Source: CAZNPW01 sp964575185 (GTDB lineage: Bacteria > Pseudomonadota > Alphaproteobacteria > Rhodobacterales > Rhodobacteraceae). From it: 14,695 nucleotides of DNA. Of the stretch, positions 6,179 to 13,753 are shown piece after piece. The DNA is taken from positions 1-14,695 of the forward strand of contig CAZNPW010000065.1 of the NCBI GenBank assembly GCA_964575185.1. The letters are read 5' to 3'. Position 1 is the first letter of the stretch; the number at the start of each line of letters is the position of its first letter. The position numbers were made by a program, and so were the translations under genes. Below the pieces are notes generated by a model that saw only the letters and a list, made by a program, of their open reading frames with translations, ran no database searches and was not told where the DNA came from.

Positions 6179-8359
6179 TCAGTTGTGCGCGACCTTCGCC
6201 CCCTTGACCGTGGCGTTGCCCGAGGCCTTCAGCCCGATGTCGGCAGAGGCCTTGACCGTGACCGACGCCGACATGTCGATCGACAGGTTCTTGCCCTTGA
6301 TCGCGATGTCGCCGTTCTGCTTCATGATGATCTTGGCCTGCCCGACCTCCAGCACGATCTGGTCGCCCGCGCTGATCCCGTGGTTTTTGCCCGACGCGTG
6401 CGACGTGCTGCCGCCGACCGAGATGCCCAGATCCTCGCCGACGGTCTGCGAGGCCGCCTTGTCGGTCTGGTGGTCCCAGGTGCCGCCGACCGTCTCGGCG
6501 CAGTTCTTGCCGACGGTCAGCGTCTGGTTCTCGCCGATCGTGACGCTCTCGTTCTTGCCGATGGTCGTCGTGGCGTTCTCGCCGATGTCGGTGACGGTGT
6601 TCTTCTCGATCGTGGTGGCAAGGTCGCCCGCCGCCACCGCCGCCCCGTTGCCGAGCGCCACCTCGCCCACGCCCTGGTCGTTGTCCGCGGGCCTGCCCGC
6701 GACGACGCTGTTCCTGAAGCCGGGGCCGACCTTGAAGGTCATGCCGCCGCCGACCACCTGGGTCAGGTTCTCGAACACCTCCTCCAGCTTGTGCGCCCCG
6801 GTCGATTCCACCAGATTCTTGTCGGCCCGCACCGTCAGGTTGTTCAGCACCTTGGTGTTCATGTCCTTCTGCGCGTGCAGGAAGATCTCCTCCTTGCCCG
6901 CCTGGTCCTCGAGCCGCAGCTCGTTGTAGCCCTCGCCCTCGTGCGTCTGGCTCTTCAGCGTCGCGCGGCTCTTCTGGCCGGGCAGCGGGTAGGGCGGCAT
7001 GTTGCGCGCGTTGTAGACGCAGCCCGTGACCAGCGGCTTGTCGGGGTCACCCTCCAGGAACTCGACCACCACCTCCATGCCGACGCGCGGGATCGCCATG
7101 CCGCCCCAGCCCGGGCCCGACCAGATCTGCGCCACCCGGCAGCGCATCGAGTTCGCGCCCTCGCGGTCCCAGTGGAAATGCACCAGGATCCGCCCGTATT
7201 CGTCGCAGTCGATCTCGCCCGCCCCCACCACGGTCGCGGTCTGCGCGCCGTAGATGCGCGCGGGCGGGGTCACCTGCTGCGGCACTACGGGCGCGGCCTC
7301 GGCCTGGAAGGCATATTCGCCCTGATACTGCGGCGTGCCCGCGCCGTCGCCCGTCCGGTAGCCCGCCTCCTCGTAGTCGTGCCGCGCCTCGGTCAGCACA
7401 TAGGCGCCGTCGGCGGCGCTGCCCTGCGCGCCCGCCACCGAGAACCGCATCCCCGGCCAGATCGACAGAAGGTCGCCCCGGCCCCGCGACCGCCCGTCGC
7501 CCGACCGCACCTGGTCGGTCCGCAGCCGCGCGACCGCGCGCCCGTCGACCGGCCTGCCGTAGCCGCCCGGGTAGACGAAGCTTTCCATCTGCCCGTTGGC
7601 GTGGGTCGCATCCCCCGCCTGCTCGACCTTCATCGCCACCGTCGGGGTCTTGAAGTTGTAGTCGGTCAGCACCACGCGCCCGGTCGTCGTCCCCCGCCCC
7701 GAGACCACGTCGGTGACATGCTCCAGCATCCCGCCGTGGCGGCTGTCGGACGGCAGGAACAGCCGCGCCCCGCCCGGCGCCTCGGGCAGGTCGTCGGTCG
7801 TGTCGGTCAGCATCAGCCGGTGCTCGCCCGCGGCATGGGCGAAGTGGTAGCTGATCCCCGCCATCTCCATCAGCCGCGACAGGAAGGCGAAGTCGCTCTC
7901 GCCGTACTGCACCACGTATTCGATCGGCGCGTGGGTCTTCGAGTAGGTCGGCGCGTTCGGGAAGGAATAGGCCCCCAGCACCTCGGCGATGATCTGCGGC
8001 ACCGACTTGTTGTGGAAGATCTTCTGGTTCCGCCGCAGCGTCGCAAGCCAGAACCACGGCCGCAGCGTCAGCCGCAGCGTGCCGAGCGCGGTGTATTCCG
8101 CAGGCGGCTCGGCCCCGGTGATGATCCCGTCGATGAACCGCTCCGCCCCGTCGAGGCTCGTGTCCACCGCCAAGGTCCCGTGCGTGCCGAGCAGCGCGTC
8201 GAGATCGGGCAGGCCGTTCTCGAACTGCAGGTCGACCGTGAGCTCGCCCAGGCCGTTCATCCGCTCCACCCCCGCGAAGCGCCGCAGGACCAGAACGTCC
8301 GGGCCGAGGTCGCAGGCGAAGCTGCCCCTGCGCGTGGTCTGCGAAATGCCGATGGGCAT
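6179..8359 (-). CDS. vgrG: VgrG, T6SS spike protein
   Basis: A 726-residue VgrG. Residues 1 to about 380 form the gp27-like base: a phage-tail-type N-terminus, then F-H-N-K-S-V-P-Q-I-I-A-E-V-L near 115-128 and Y-G-E-S-D-F-A-F-L-S-R-L-M-E near 152-165, both family hallmarks. Residues about 385-455 are the gp5 OB-fold (V-H-F-H-W-D-R-E-G; I-P-R-V-G-M-E-V-V-V-E-F-L-E-G-D-P-D-K-P). N-E-L-R-L-E-D and F-L-H-A-Q-K-D-M (479-500) lead into a needle-like C-terminus with I-G-x-N/V-G-x-N repeats about 583-665. The protein ends without an obvious fused effector domain. VgrG trimers cap the Hcp tube and carry effectors out of the cell. Start: ATG at 8359 with GAGGGA six bases upstream; an in-frame ATG at 8488 adds 43 residues unlike the family. 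It is the first gene of the minus-strand T6SS run in this window. Confidence 0.97.
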   Translation of the reverse strand: MPIGISQTTRRGSFACDLGPDVLVLRRFAGVERMNGLGELTVDLQFENGLPDLDALLGTHGTLAVDTSLDGAERFIDGIITGAEPPAEYTALGTLRLTLRPWFWLATLRRNQKIFHNKSVPQIIAEVLGAYSFPNAPTYSKTHAPIEYVVQYGESDFAFLSRLMEMAGISYHFAHAAGEHRLMLTDTTDDLPEAPGGARLFLPSDSRHGGMLEHVTDVVSGRGTTTGRVVLTDYNFKTPTVAMKVEQAGDATHANGQMESFVYPGGYGRPVDGRAVARLRTDQVRSGDGRSRGRGDLLSIWPGMRFSVAGAQGSAADGAYVLTEARHDYEEAGYRTGDGAGTPQYQGEYAFQAEAAPVVPQQVTPPARIYGAQTATVVGAGEIDCDEYGRILVHFHWDREGANSMRCRVAQIWSGPGWGGMAIPRVGMEVVVEFLEGDPDKPLVTGCVYNARNMPPYPLPGQKSRATLKSQTHEGEGYNELRLEDQAGKEEIFLHAQKDMNTKVLNNLTVRADKNLVESTGAHKLEEVFENLTQVVGGGMTFKVGPGFRNSVVAGRPADNDQGVGEVALGNGAAVAAGDLATTIEKNTVTDIGENATTTIGKNESVTIGENQTLTVGKNCAETVGGTWDHQTDKAASQTVGEDLGISVGGSTSHASGKNHGISAGDQIVLEVGQAKIIMKQNGDIAIKGKNLSIDMSASVTVKASADIGLKASGNATVKGAKVAHN

Positions 8360-8506
8360 GATGTCCCTCACACGATGCGCGCGACCGCCGCGACCCAATC
8401 CCCTTGGCCCAATGTCGCACCTCTGCCCCGCCGTGGCAAAGCCTTTGACGGTGGGGTATTCCCCGCCTGCCCGGGGTGCAGGTATCATGACCTACACGGG
8501 GAAGGC
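8360..8506. promoter_or_regulatory. Divergent intergenic region upstream of vgrG
   Basis: 147 bases between the vgrG start (minus) and the start of the decayed gene (plus), so a vgrG promoter is expected here by position. No convincing -35/-10 pair is visible on the minus strand. The region holds GGGGTATTCCCC (4-bp arms) and a nearby CCCGGGG. CATGACCT occurs twice, at 8486 and 8506, the second copy overlapping the start codon of the decayed gene. GGGGAAGG at 8498-8505 would be the ribosome binding site of that gene. Confidence 0.35.
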
Positions 8507-8942
8507 ATGACCTGGTTCCAGCGCATCACCGGCTTCGCCGAGACCGGCCATGCCGCCACCCGCGATGGCCGCCGGCGCCGGCACGATCTGGCGGAACGAC
8601 CTGATGCCCCTGCCCGGCGGCACGGGGCCAGACCGCGCGCCGCCAGGCCGACATGGCCGCCGACCTGCACGCCGCGCTCGCCGCCGCCACGGGGCGGCCG
8701 CGCCTCTGGCGGATGCGGAACGGCCATGCCCTGCCCGACGCGGCGGGCCTCGCCGCGGCCGACGCCTGGCTCGCCGGGGCCGGGGACACCGCCCGCGACG
8801 CGCTGCGCGCCCGGCTGCGCCTCGGCCTGCACCGCGACGTCGAGCCGCGCACCAGCCGCTCGACGTGGCGATGGTGAGCCACGGCCCCCCGGCCCCGCCC
8901 TTCTGCCGCGTGATGCGGGCCTTCGCGGGAACGGACCGGTGA
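8507..8942 (+). pseudogene. Decayed gene: remnants of a conserved uncharacterised protein (M-T-W-F family)
   Basis: Four pieces of one protein are readable in order, in changing frames. Piece 1 starts at the ATG at 8507 (MTWFQRITGFAE..., to about 8563). Piece 2 (8562-8625, next frame) reads A-M-A-A-G-A-G-T-I-W-R-N. Piece 3 (8626 to about 8847, third frame) reads G-Q-T-A-R-R-Q-A-D-M-A-A-D-L, then L-W-R-M-R-N-G-H-A-L-P and L-R-L-G-L-H-R-D-V-E. Piece 4 (about 8859-8942, frame of piece 2) reads L-D-V-A-M-V-S-H-G-P-P-A-P-P-F and ends in TGA. From memory these match, in order, a conserved family of roughly 330-360 residues in cyanobacteria and proteobacteria, annotated hypothetical and possibly macrodomain-like. 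About 140 residues remain: one large deletion after piece 1, a 1-base frameshift near 8620 and a second large deletion after piece 3. A good ribosome binding site survives. Family naming is from recall; the frame pattern is seen directly. Confidence 0.72.
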
Positions 8943-9279
8943 ACCGCGACATGCTCCGGGTCATCGCATCGGCGCGCGGCGAACGCGGCCGGGCTTCGGC
9001 CCGCCCTCCGCGCGGCCCCTCTGCGACGGCAACGATGCCTCATTCTCCGCGGCCTTCTGCGACCGCATCGGCCGGGTGGCCGCTGCGCTGCGGGTGCCCG
9101 ACCGTGCCACCGCGGAGTAGATCCTGCTTTCGCATCGCGGGCGGTCGCCGGGCCGGTGGCGCGCGCATGTGATGGTGCGGTCGGGCATGACCGACGGCAC
9201 CGGACCAAGGGACGTCACGCAAGGGTGTCCGCACCCCCCGCCCCGCCGCGCGGCACGACCCCGACGCGCCGTCCCGTCG
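8943..9279. other. Stretch without an intact gene; possible coding relic
   Basis: 337 bases between the decayed gene and the end of the kinase gene. No intact gene, RNA gene or terminator is recognised. One plus-strand frame looks protein-like from 9019 (L-C-D-G-N-D-A-S-F-S-A-A-F-C-D-R-I-G) to an in-frame TAG at 9118-9120. It then continues I-L-L-S-H-R-G-R-S-P-G-R-W-R-A-H-V to about 9230. It may be a relic of another gene broken by a stop codon, but I do not recognise a family, and open frames are common by chance at this GC content. Confidence 0.3.
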
Positions 9280-10200
9280 TCAGCCCCGCGCCAGCAGCGC
9301 CGCGATCTCGGCCCGCGACGGCATCGCCGGGGCGGTGCCGGGGCGGGTGACGCTGATCCCGGCGGTCGCGGCGGCAAAGCGCAGCGCGTCCTCCACCGGG
9401 CGGCCCTCGGCCAGAGCCACGGCGAGCCCGCCGCTGAAGGCGTCGCCCGCGCCCGTCGTGTCCACGACCGGCCCCGCGCCGATCACCGGCTGGTGCAGCG
9501 TCCGCTCGCCGTCGTGATACAGCGCGCCGTTCCCCCCCAGCGTCACGATTACCCGACCCACGCCCTGCGCCCGCAGGGCGCGCGCCGCGGCCTCGGCGCT
9601 GGCGCGGTCGGTCACGGCGATGCCCGTCAGCCCCTCGGCCTCGGATTCGTTCGGCGTCAGCCAGTCGCACAAGGGCAGCATCCCGGCGGGCAGCGTGGCG
9701 GCGGGCGCGGGGTTCAGGATCGTCGTGACCCCCGCCGCGCGGGCGATGCGCAGCCCCTCCACCGCCGCCGGGACCGGCTGTTCGAGCTGCGTCATGAACA
9801 CCGCGGCCCTTTCGATCAGCGCGCGCGACCGGCGCACGTCGTCCGGCGCGATCCGCCCCGCCGCGCCCGGCGCGACGATGATCGCGTTGGCCCCGGTGCC
9901 CTCCTCGAGGAAGATGTAGGCCGCGCCGGTATAGCTCTCTGGGTCCTCGGTCACCACCGGATGCACCCCCGCCCGGCCCCAGGTCGCGCGCGCGATGTCG
10001 GCGAAGGCGTCGGCGCCGAGCCGGGTGATGAAATGCGTCTCGCCCCCCGCCATGGCGGCGGCGACCGCCTGGTTCGACCCCTTGCCCCCCGGCCCGAGCC
10101 GGAACTGGCTCCCGAGGATGGTCTCGCCCATCTTCGGCTGGCGCGCCGCGACATAGGCCGTGTCGGCGACGAAGATGCCCAGGATGACGATCGGTTTCAT
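9280..10200 (-). CDS. rbsK: Ribokinase-family (PfkB) sugar kinase
   Basis: A 306-residue PfkB-fold kinase, the usual ribokinase length. Visible motifs: substrate-side G-P-G-G-K-G-S-N-Q-A (36-45), Q-L-E (138-140, the Glu of the sugar site), L-N-P-A-P (162-166), T-P-N-E (182-185), and the ATP/anion-hole signature D-T-T-G-A-G-D-A-F (247-255) with catalytic base Asp253. It would phosphorylate a sugar, classically D-ribose at O5, in the cytoplasm. The N-terminal strand has G-I-F-V-A-D instead of the common G-S-x-N-x-D, so the substrate may differ from ribose. Start: ATG at 10200 with GAGG upstream; extending to 10269 would add 23 residues unlike the family. It is the last gene of ATPase-mutarotase-kinase, separated from the mutarotase by 103 bases with unusual repeats, so it may be partly independently controlled. 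Confidence 0.92.
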   Translation of the reverse strand: MKPIVILGIFVADTAYVAARQPKMGETILGSQFRLGPGGKGSNQAVAAAMAGGETHFITRLGADAFADIARATWGRAGVHPVVTEDPESYTGAAYIFLEEGTGANAIIVAPGAAGRIAPDDVRRSRALIERAAVFMTQLEQPVPAAVEGLRIARAAGVTTILNPAPAATLPAGMLPLCDWLTPNESEAEGLTGIAVTDRASAEAAARALRAQGVGRVIVTLGGNGALYHDGERTLHQPVIGAGPVVDTTGAGDAFSGGLAVALAEGRPVEDALRFAAATAGISVTRPGTAPAMPSRAEIAALLARG

Positions 10201-10214
10201 GGCGGCCTCGGAAC

Positions 10215-10254
10215 GGAAGACGGATGGAAGACGTGCGGAAGACGCCCGGAAGAC
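10215..10254. repeat. Four GGAAGAC repeats at exact 11-bp spacing, upstream of the kinase
   Basis: GGAAGAC starts at 10215, 10226, 10237 and 10248, a period of 11 bases with variable bases between the cores. On the coding (minus) strand it is GTCTTCC four times, ending about 14 bases before the kinase start. The near one-helical-turn spacing would place the cores on one face of the DNA. It may be an operator array, an mRNA leader element, or a short tandem duplication that has diverged outside the core. Confidence 0.7.
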
Positions 10255-10259
10255 AACGC

Positions 10260-10271
10260 GTTTGCGCAAAC
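10260..10271. promoter_or_regulatory. 12-bp perfect palindrome, LacI-family-operator-like
   Basis: GTTTGCGCAAAC is a perfect palindrome centred on a CpG. LacI/PurR-family operators are typically palindromes with a central CpG, and that family commonly regulates sugar-kinase and sugar-transport genes (established for the family). It lies 60 bases upstream of the kinase start in the gap after the mutarotase gene. No regulator gene is in the window, so the assignment is inference. Confidence 0.45.
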
Positions 10272-10281
10272 CGACGGGAAA

Positions 10282-10319
10282 TCCGCCGGTTGCGGGGCGC
10301 TGTTCATGCGTCCGGCGGA
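10282..10319 (-). other. Inverted repeat across the mutarotase stop codon
   Basis: TCCGCCGG at 10282-10289 and CCGGCGGA at 10312-10319 form an 8-bp perfect stem with a 22-base loop. The stop codon (10304-10306) lies inside the loop. On the minus-strand transcript the stem is followed by TTT only. It could mark 3' end processing or partial termination between mutarotase and kinase, but the long loop and missing T-run make it a weak terminator. Confidence 0.3.
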
Positions 10320-10756
10320 ATCACCCCCTTGCGCAACATGAAACACCCGTAGAACCGCCGCTCGCCCGTCAGGATCACCGCGTAAGCCTCTCGCGCCATG
10401 TCATAAAACGCGAAACGCTCGATCCCGACCATCGGGCGGCTGCGCCCCTCGGCCCGGTCGATCTCGGCCTGCACCTCGGCCTGCACCGGCGGGACCGTCG
10501 CGGGATCCCCCACGATCTCCATTCTTCCAGCAAAATCAGGGACAAAGGTGTCCAGGGGATACACCGACAGCACCGCCTGCGCGGCCTGCGCCGAGCTCAG
10601 GTTCTCCATCCTGAGGAGCTCCCCCCAGACCGTTGATCTTGCAACGGAATCCGACGGAAAGTTGGTATCCGCCAGGATCAGCACATCGCCATGCCCCATC
10701 GCCCGCAGGCAGTGCAGGACCGGCGCGGACAGCCTCGGGTCGATGCCTTTCAGCAT
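10304..10756 (-). CDS. FucU/RbsD-family sugar mutarotase
   Basis: A 150-residue protein close to FucU in length and pattern. The N-terminus L-K-G-I-D-P-x-L-S, G-H-G-D at 21-24 (His22 as the conserved active-site His), A-D-x-N-F-P near 29-34, and a C-terminal R-F-x-F-Y-x-x-A-R-x-A-Y-A-V-I-x-T-G-E-R-R-F-Y-G (114-137), then L-R-K-G-V-I, are all family features. The family interconverts sugar anomers (L-fucose in FucU) or pyranose/furanose forms (D-ribose in RbsD), helping kinases and isomerases that accept only one form. Here it would supply the downstream kinase. Start: ATG at 10756, with a strong AAAGGAGGAG ribosome binding site overlapping the ATPase stop region 11 bases upstream, so the two are tightly coupled. 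FucU versus RbsD substrate cannot be settled from sequence, so no symbol is given. Confidence 0.9.
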   Translation of the reverse strand: MLKGIDPRLSAPVLHCLRAMGHGDVLILADTNFPSDSVARSTVWGELLRMENLSSAQAAQAVLSVYPLDTFVPDFAGRMEIVGDPATVPPVQAEVQAEIDRAEGRSRPMVGIERFAFYDMAREAYAVILTGERRFYGCFMLRKGVIPPDA

Positions 10757-10767
10757 GGCTCCTCCTT

Positions 10768-11820
<1,053 letters not shown>

Positions 11821-11824
11821 GCCG

Positions 11825-11832
11825 CCCCTCCC
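11825..11832 (-). promoter_or_regulatory. Ribosome binding site that supports the TTG start of the ATPase
   Basis: GGGAGGGG on the minus strand ends four bases before the TTG start codon at 11820. No ATG or GTG lies nearby in frame, so this site decides the start. Confidence 0.65.
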
Positions 11833-11892
11833 GCTGCCGTCCTGCGGTCAGGGTTAGCGGCGGAAGTCCGGGCTGTCCACGGGCCTTCGCAA

Positions 11893-11920
11893 CTGACATG
11901 TTAGAAACTTGACAGCCCGC
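11893..11920. promoter_or_regulatory. Divergent promoter/operator candidate between ATPase and binding-protein genes
   Basis: This is the only AT-rich patch in the 221-base divergent gap. CTGACATGTTAG (11893-11904) is an imperfect palindrome (10 of 12 positions symmetric) around ACATGT. TTGACA at 11909-11914 is a perfect -35 hexamer for the rightward genes, but the base run 17 bp downstream is GC-rich and lacks a good -10, so an activator may be needed. On the minus strand TAACAT could be a -10 for the ATPase gene. TGACA occurs twice, 16 bases apart. The location fits shared control of both arms. Confidence 0.4.
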
Positions 11921-11961
11921 GCAGGCCCGGCGCAAGGTGCCGCCACGCGCCAGAAGGGCGG

Positions 11962-12029
11962 GCCAACCGCCCCCGCCGCAAGGATCTGCCAACCGCGCCC
12001 GGCCCCGGACGGCCGGGCTGCGCCAACCG
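11962..12029 (+). repeat. Three GCCAACCG direct repeats in the binding-protein leader
   Basis: GCCAACCG occurs at 11962-11969, 11988-11995 and 12022-12029. The last two flank a perfect hairpin (11997-12018), and the third copy runs directly into the GGGAGGA ribosome binding site. The spacing (26 and 34) is irregular, so a helical operator array is less likely than an mRNA-leader or protein-binding element. Confidence 0.5.
11997..12018 (+). other. Strong GC hairpin in the leader of the binding-protein gene
   Basis: GCCCGGCC (11997-12004) and GGCCGGGC (12011-12018) form an 8-bp all-GC perfect stem with a 6-base loop CCGGAC. It ends about 10 bases before the ribosome binding site and has no T-run after it. 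It may protect the 5' end of the mRNA or control access to the ribosome binding site. Confidence 0.5.
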
Positions 12030-12041
12030 GGAGGATCGTCC

Positions 12042-13673
12042 GTGAAAGTCCACCATTACAACGCCATCCAGCGCGCGATGCTGTCGCGCCGCGCGGTGCT
12101 GATGGGCGGGGCCGCGCTCGGCGCCGCTGCCGCCCTGCCCCTGTCAGTGCGCCCCGCGCTGGCGCAGGACGCGGCCCTGCGCGCGCAGATCCTCGCCATC
12201 CCGGGGGTCGGCGCGGGCTCGCCCACCGATGTCCACTGGCAGGAGGTGGGGCGGCTGACGATGGGGCCGACCATGGCCAACGTGACCGAAGGCGAGTTCG
12301 CCGGGGTCGAGCTGACCTTCATGGGCCTGAACAACCAGAACCAGCACAACGTGCTGTTCCGCGGCTTCCTGAAGGCGTGGACCGAATACACCGGGGCCAC
12401 GATCAACTGGATCGACCTCGCGCAGGCCGACTACAACGCGCGGCTGCAGCAGTCGATCGCGACCGGCACGGTCGACTTCGACGTGCTCGCCATGGGCGCG
12501 CCCTTCGAGGGCGACACGGCGGGCCGGGGCCTTCTGGACGAGATGCCCGACTGGGTGAAGACGCAGATCGACATGGACGACTACGTGGCCTACCTGAAGC
12601 CGCCCGTCGGCACCTGGGACGGCAAGACCTACCGCATCTCGATCGACGGCGACTGCCACACGCTCGCCTACCGCAAGGACTATTTCGGCGACGGCGCGAT
12701 CAGCGGCCTCGCGGACGTGCCGACCCACTGGGAGGACATCAACGCCATGTCCGTGGCGCTGAAGGGCACGACCGACCCGCTGACCGGCCTGCCCGCCTAC
12801 GGCTTCCTCGACCCGCTGAAGGGCTGGGGCGGCTTCGGCTTCTACTTCCTGGAAGACCGCGCCACGGCCTACGTCAAGCACCCCTCCGACAAGGCCTGGC
12901 TGTTCGACGCCGACACGATGAAGCCGCGGGTCAACAACCCCGGCTGGGTGCAGGCGATCCAGGACGTGATGGACCTCATCAAGGCCGAGGCCTACCCGGC
13001 CGACCAGATCAACGCCGACCCCGGCACCACCGCCTTCCAGCAGTTCCTGGCCGGCACCGGCACGGCGCTGACCTGGTGGGGCGACGTGGGGTCGAACGCG
13101 CGCACCAGCGACACCTCGGTCGTGGGCGACGTGGTGGGCTTCTCGATCAACCCCGGGGCCCGGCGCGTCTACAACCACCAGGCCGGTGCCTGGGAGGAGA
13201 CCGAGAACTTCGCCCCGAACCTCGCCTACCTCGGCTGGGGCGTCTACGTTACCAACCGCGTCTCGGCCGACGAGAAGCGCCGCAAGGCCGCCTGGTCCTG
13301 CGCCGCGCACCTCGGCGGCAAGGACATCTCGCTGTGGATGGCGGCCTATCCCTCGGGCTACCAGCCCTACCGGCAGTCGCAGTTCGACTATGCCGAATGG
13401 GAGGCCGCGGGCTACGACCGCGCCTTCATCGAGGATTACCTCGGGTCCAACCTCGACAGCTACAACCACCCCAACGCCGCGATCGAGCCGCGCATCCCGG
13501 GCATCTTCCAGTACTACTCGGTCGCCGAGGACGAACTGGCCAAGGGCTATGCCGGCCAGTACGCGGGCGCGCAGGAGACCGCCGACGCCATCGCCGCCGC
13601 CTGGGAGAAGCTGACCGACCAGATCGGCCGCGACAGCCAGATCGCGCTCTACAAGGCGTCGCTCGGCATGTGA
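12042..13673 (+). CDS. Exported sugar-binding protein of a CUT1 ABC transporter
   Basis: A 543-residue extracellular solute-binding protein, longer than the usual 400-450 for family 1. The N-terminus carries S-R-R-A-V-L-M at 15-21 (twin-arginine-like), a hydrophobic run to about 36, and a likely cut after A-L-A at 41. The mature part has the periplasmic-binding pattern: L-T-F-M-G...N near the start, W-T-E-Y-T-G-A-T-I-N-W, D-F-D-V-L-A-M-G, the hinge-type Y-R-I-S-I-D-G-D, and aromatic-rich stretches (G-W-G-G-F-G-F-Y-F; T-W-W-G-D) suited to stacking on sugar rings. It would deliver a sugar to the permease encoded 99 bases downstream. Start: GTG at 12042 with GGGAGGA at 12029-12035. An upstream ATG at 11937 lacks a ribosome binding site and adds 35 Pro/Arg-rich residues; an ATG at residue 13 also lacks one. 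Sugar identity is unknown. Confidence 0.92.
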   Translation: MKVHHYNAIQRAMLSRRAVLMGGAALGAAAALPLSVRPALAQDAALRAQILAIPGVGAGSPTDVHWQEVGRLTMGPTMANVTEGEFAGVELTFMGLNNQNQHNVLFRGFLKAWTEYTGATINWIDLAQADYNARLQQSIATGTVDFDVLAMGAPFEGDTAGRGLLDEMPDWVKTQIDMDDYVAYLKPPVGTWDGKTYRISIDGDCHTLAYRKDYFGDGAISGLADVPTHWEDINAMSVALKGTTDPLTGLPAYGFLDPLKGWGGFGFYFLEDRATAYVKHPSDKAWLFDADTMKPRVNNPGWVQAIQDVMDLIKAEAYPADQINADPGTTAFQQFLAGTGTALTWWGDVGSNARTSDTSVVGDVVGFSINPGARRVYNHQAGAWEETENFAPNLAYLGWGVYVTNRVSADEKRRKAAWSCAAHLGGKDISLWMAAYPSGYQPYRQSQFDYAEWEAAGYDRAFIEDYLGSNLDSYNHPNAAIEPRIPGIFQYYSVAEDELAKGYAGQYAGAQETADAIAAAWEKLTDQIGRDSQIALYKASLGM

Positions 13674-13681
13674 CGACCGGG

Positions 13682-13703
13682 GGGAGGGCACCGCCGCCCT
13701 CCC
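13682..13703 (+). terminator. Hairpin after the binding-protein gene, probable attenuator
   Basis: GGGAGGGC (13682-13689) and GCCCTCCC (13696-13703) form an 8-bp perfect stem with loop ACCGCC, nine bases after the stop codon, followed by TTCATCTT. Hairpins here are common in ABC operons and keep the binding-protein mRNA in excess over the permease mRNA by partial termination or 3' protection (established pattern). The T-content is modest, so partial rather than full termination is inferred. Confidence 0.6.
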
Positions 13704-13753
13704 TTCATCTTCCCGGAAATATCCTGGGGGTCCGGGGGCAACGCCCCCGGGCT
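13704..13753 (+). repeat. Intergenic hairpin element resembling a Rhodobacterales dispersed repeat
   Basis: After TTCATCTTCCCGGAAATATC comes CCGGGGGC (13732-13739), AAC, GCCCCCGG (13743-13750): a perfect 8-bp stem with a 3-base loop. From memory, elements of the form 'TTCATCTT...AAATATCC..GGGGGTCCGGGGGC..GCCCCCGG' recur between genes in many Rhodobacterales genomes. The name and dispersal are recall; only this copy is in the window. Confidence 0.5.

Noticed and set aside
1074..6929. An enormous plus-strand open frame (about 1950 codons) opposite tssK, the autotransporter and vgrG
   Set aside because: It is His/Arg/Pro/Ala-rich filler without domains, antisense to three well-supported genes. 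At this GC content with repeated Gly/Thr codons, stop codons are rare in the opposite frames.
8434..8448. Sigma-54-like TGGCA...TTTGA on the plus strand
   Set aside because: The invariant GC of the -12 element is GA here, and it points toward the decayed gene, not vgrG. Likely chance.
8360..8488. Earlier ATG at 8488 for vgrG
   Set aside because: It adds 43 residues unlike the family and has a poor ribosome binding site. The ATG at 8359 has GAGGGA at good spacing and the expected N-terminus.
11937..12041. ATG at 11937 as start of the binding protein
   Set aside because: It has no ribosome binding site, gives a Pro/Arg-rich 35-residue extension before the signal peptide, and overlaps the hairpin leader. 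The GTG at 12042 has GGGAGGA.
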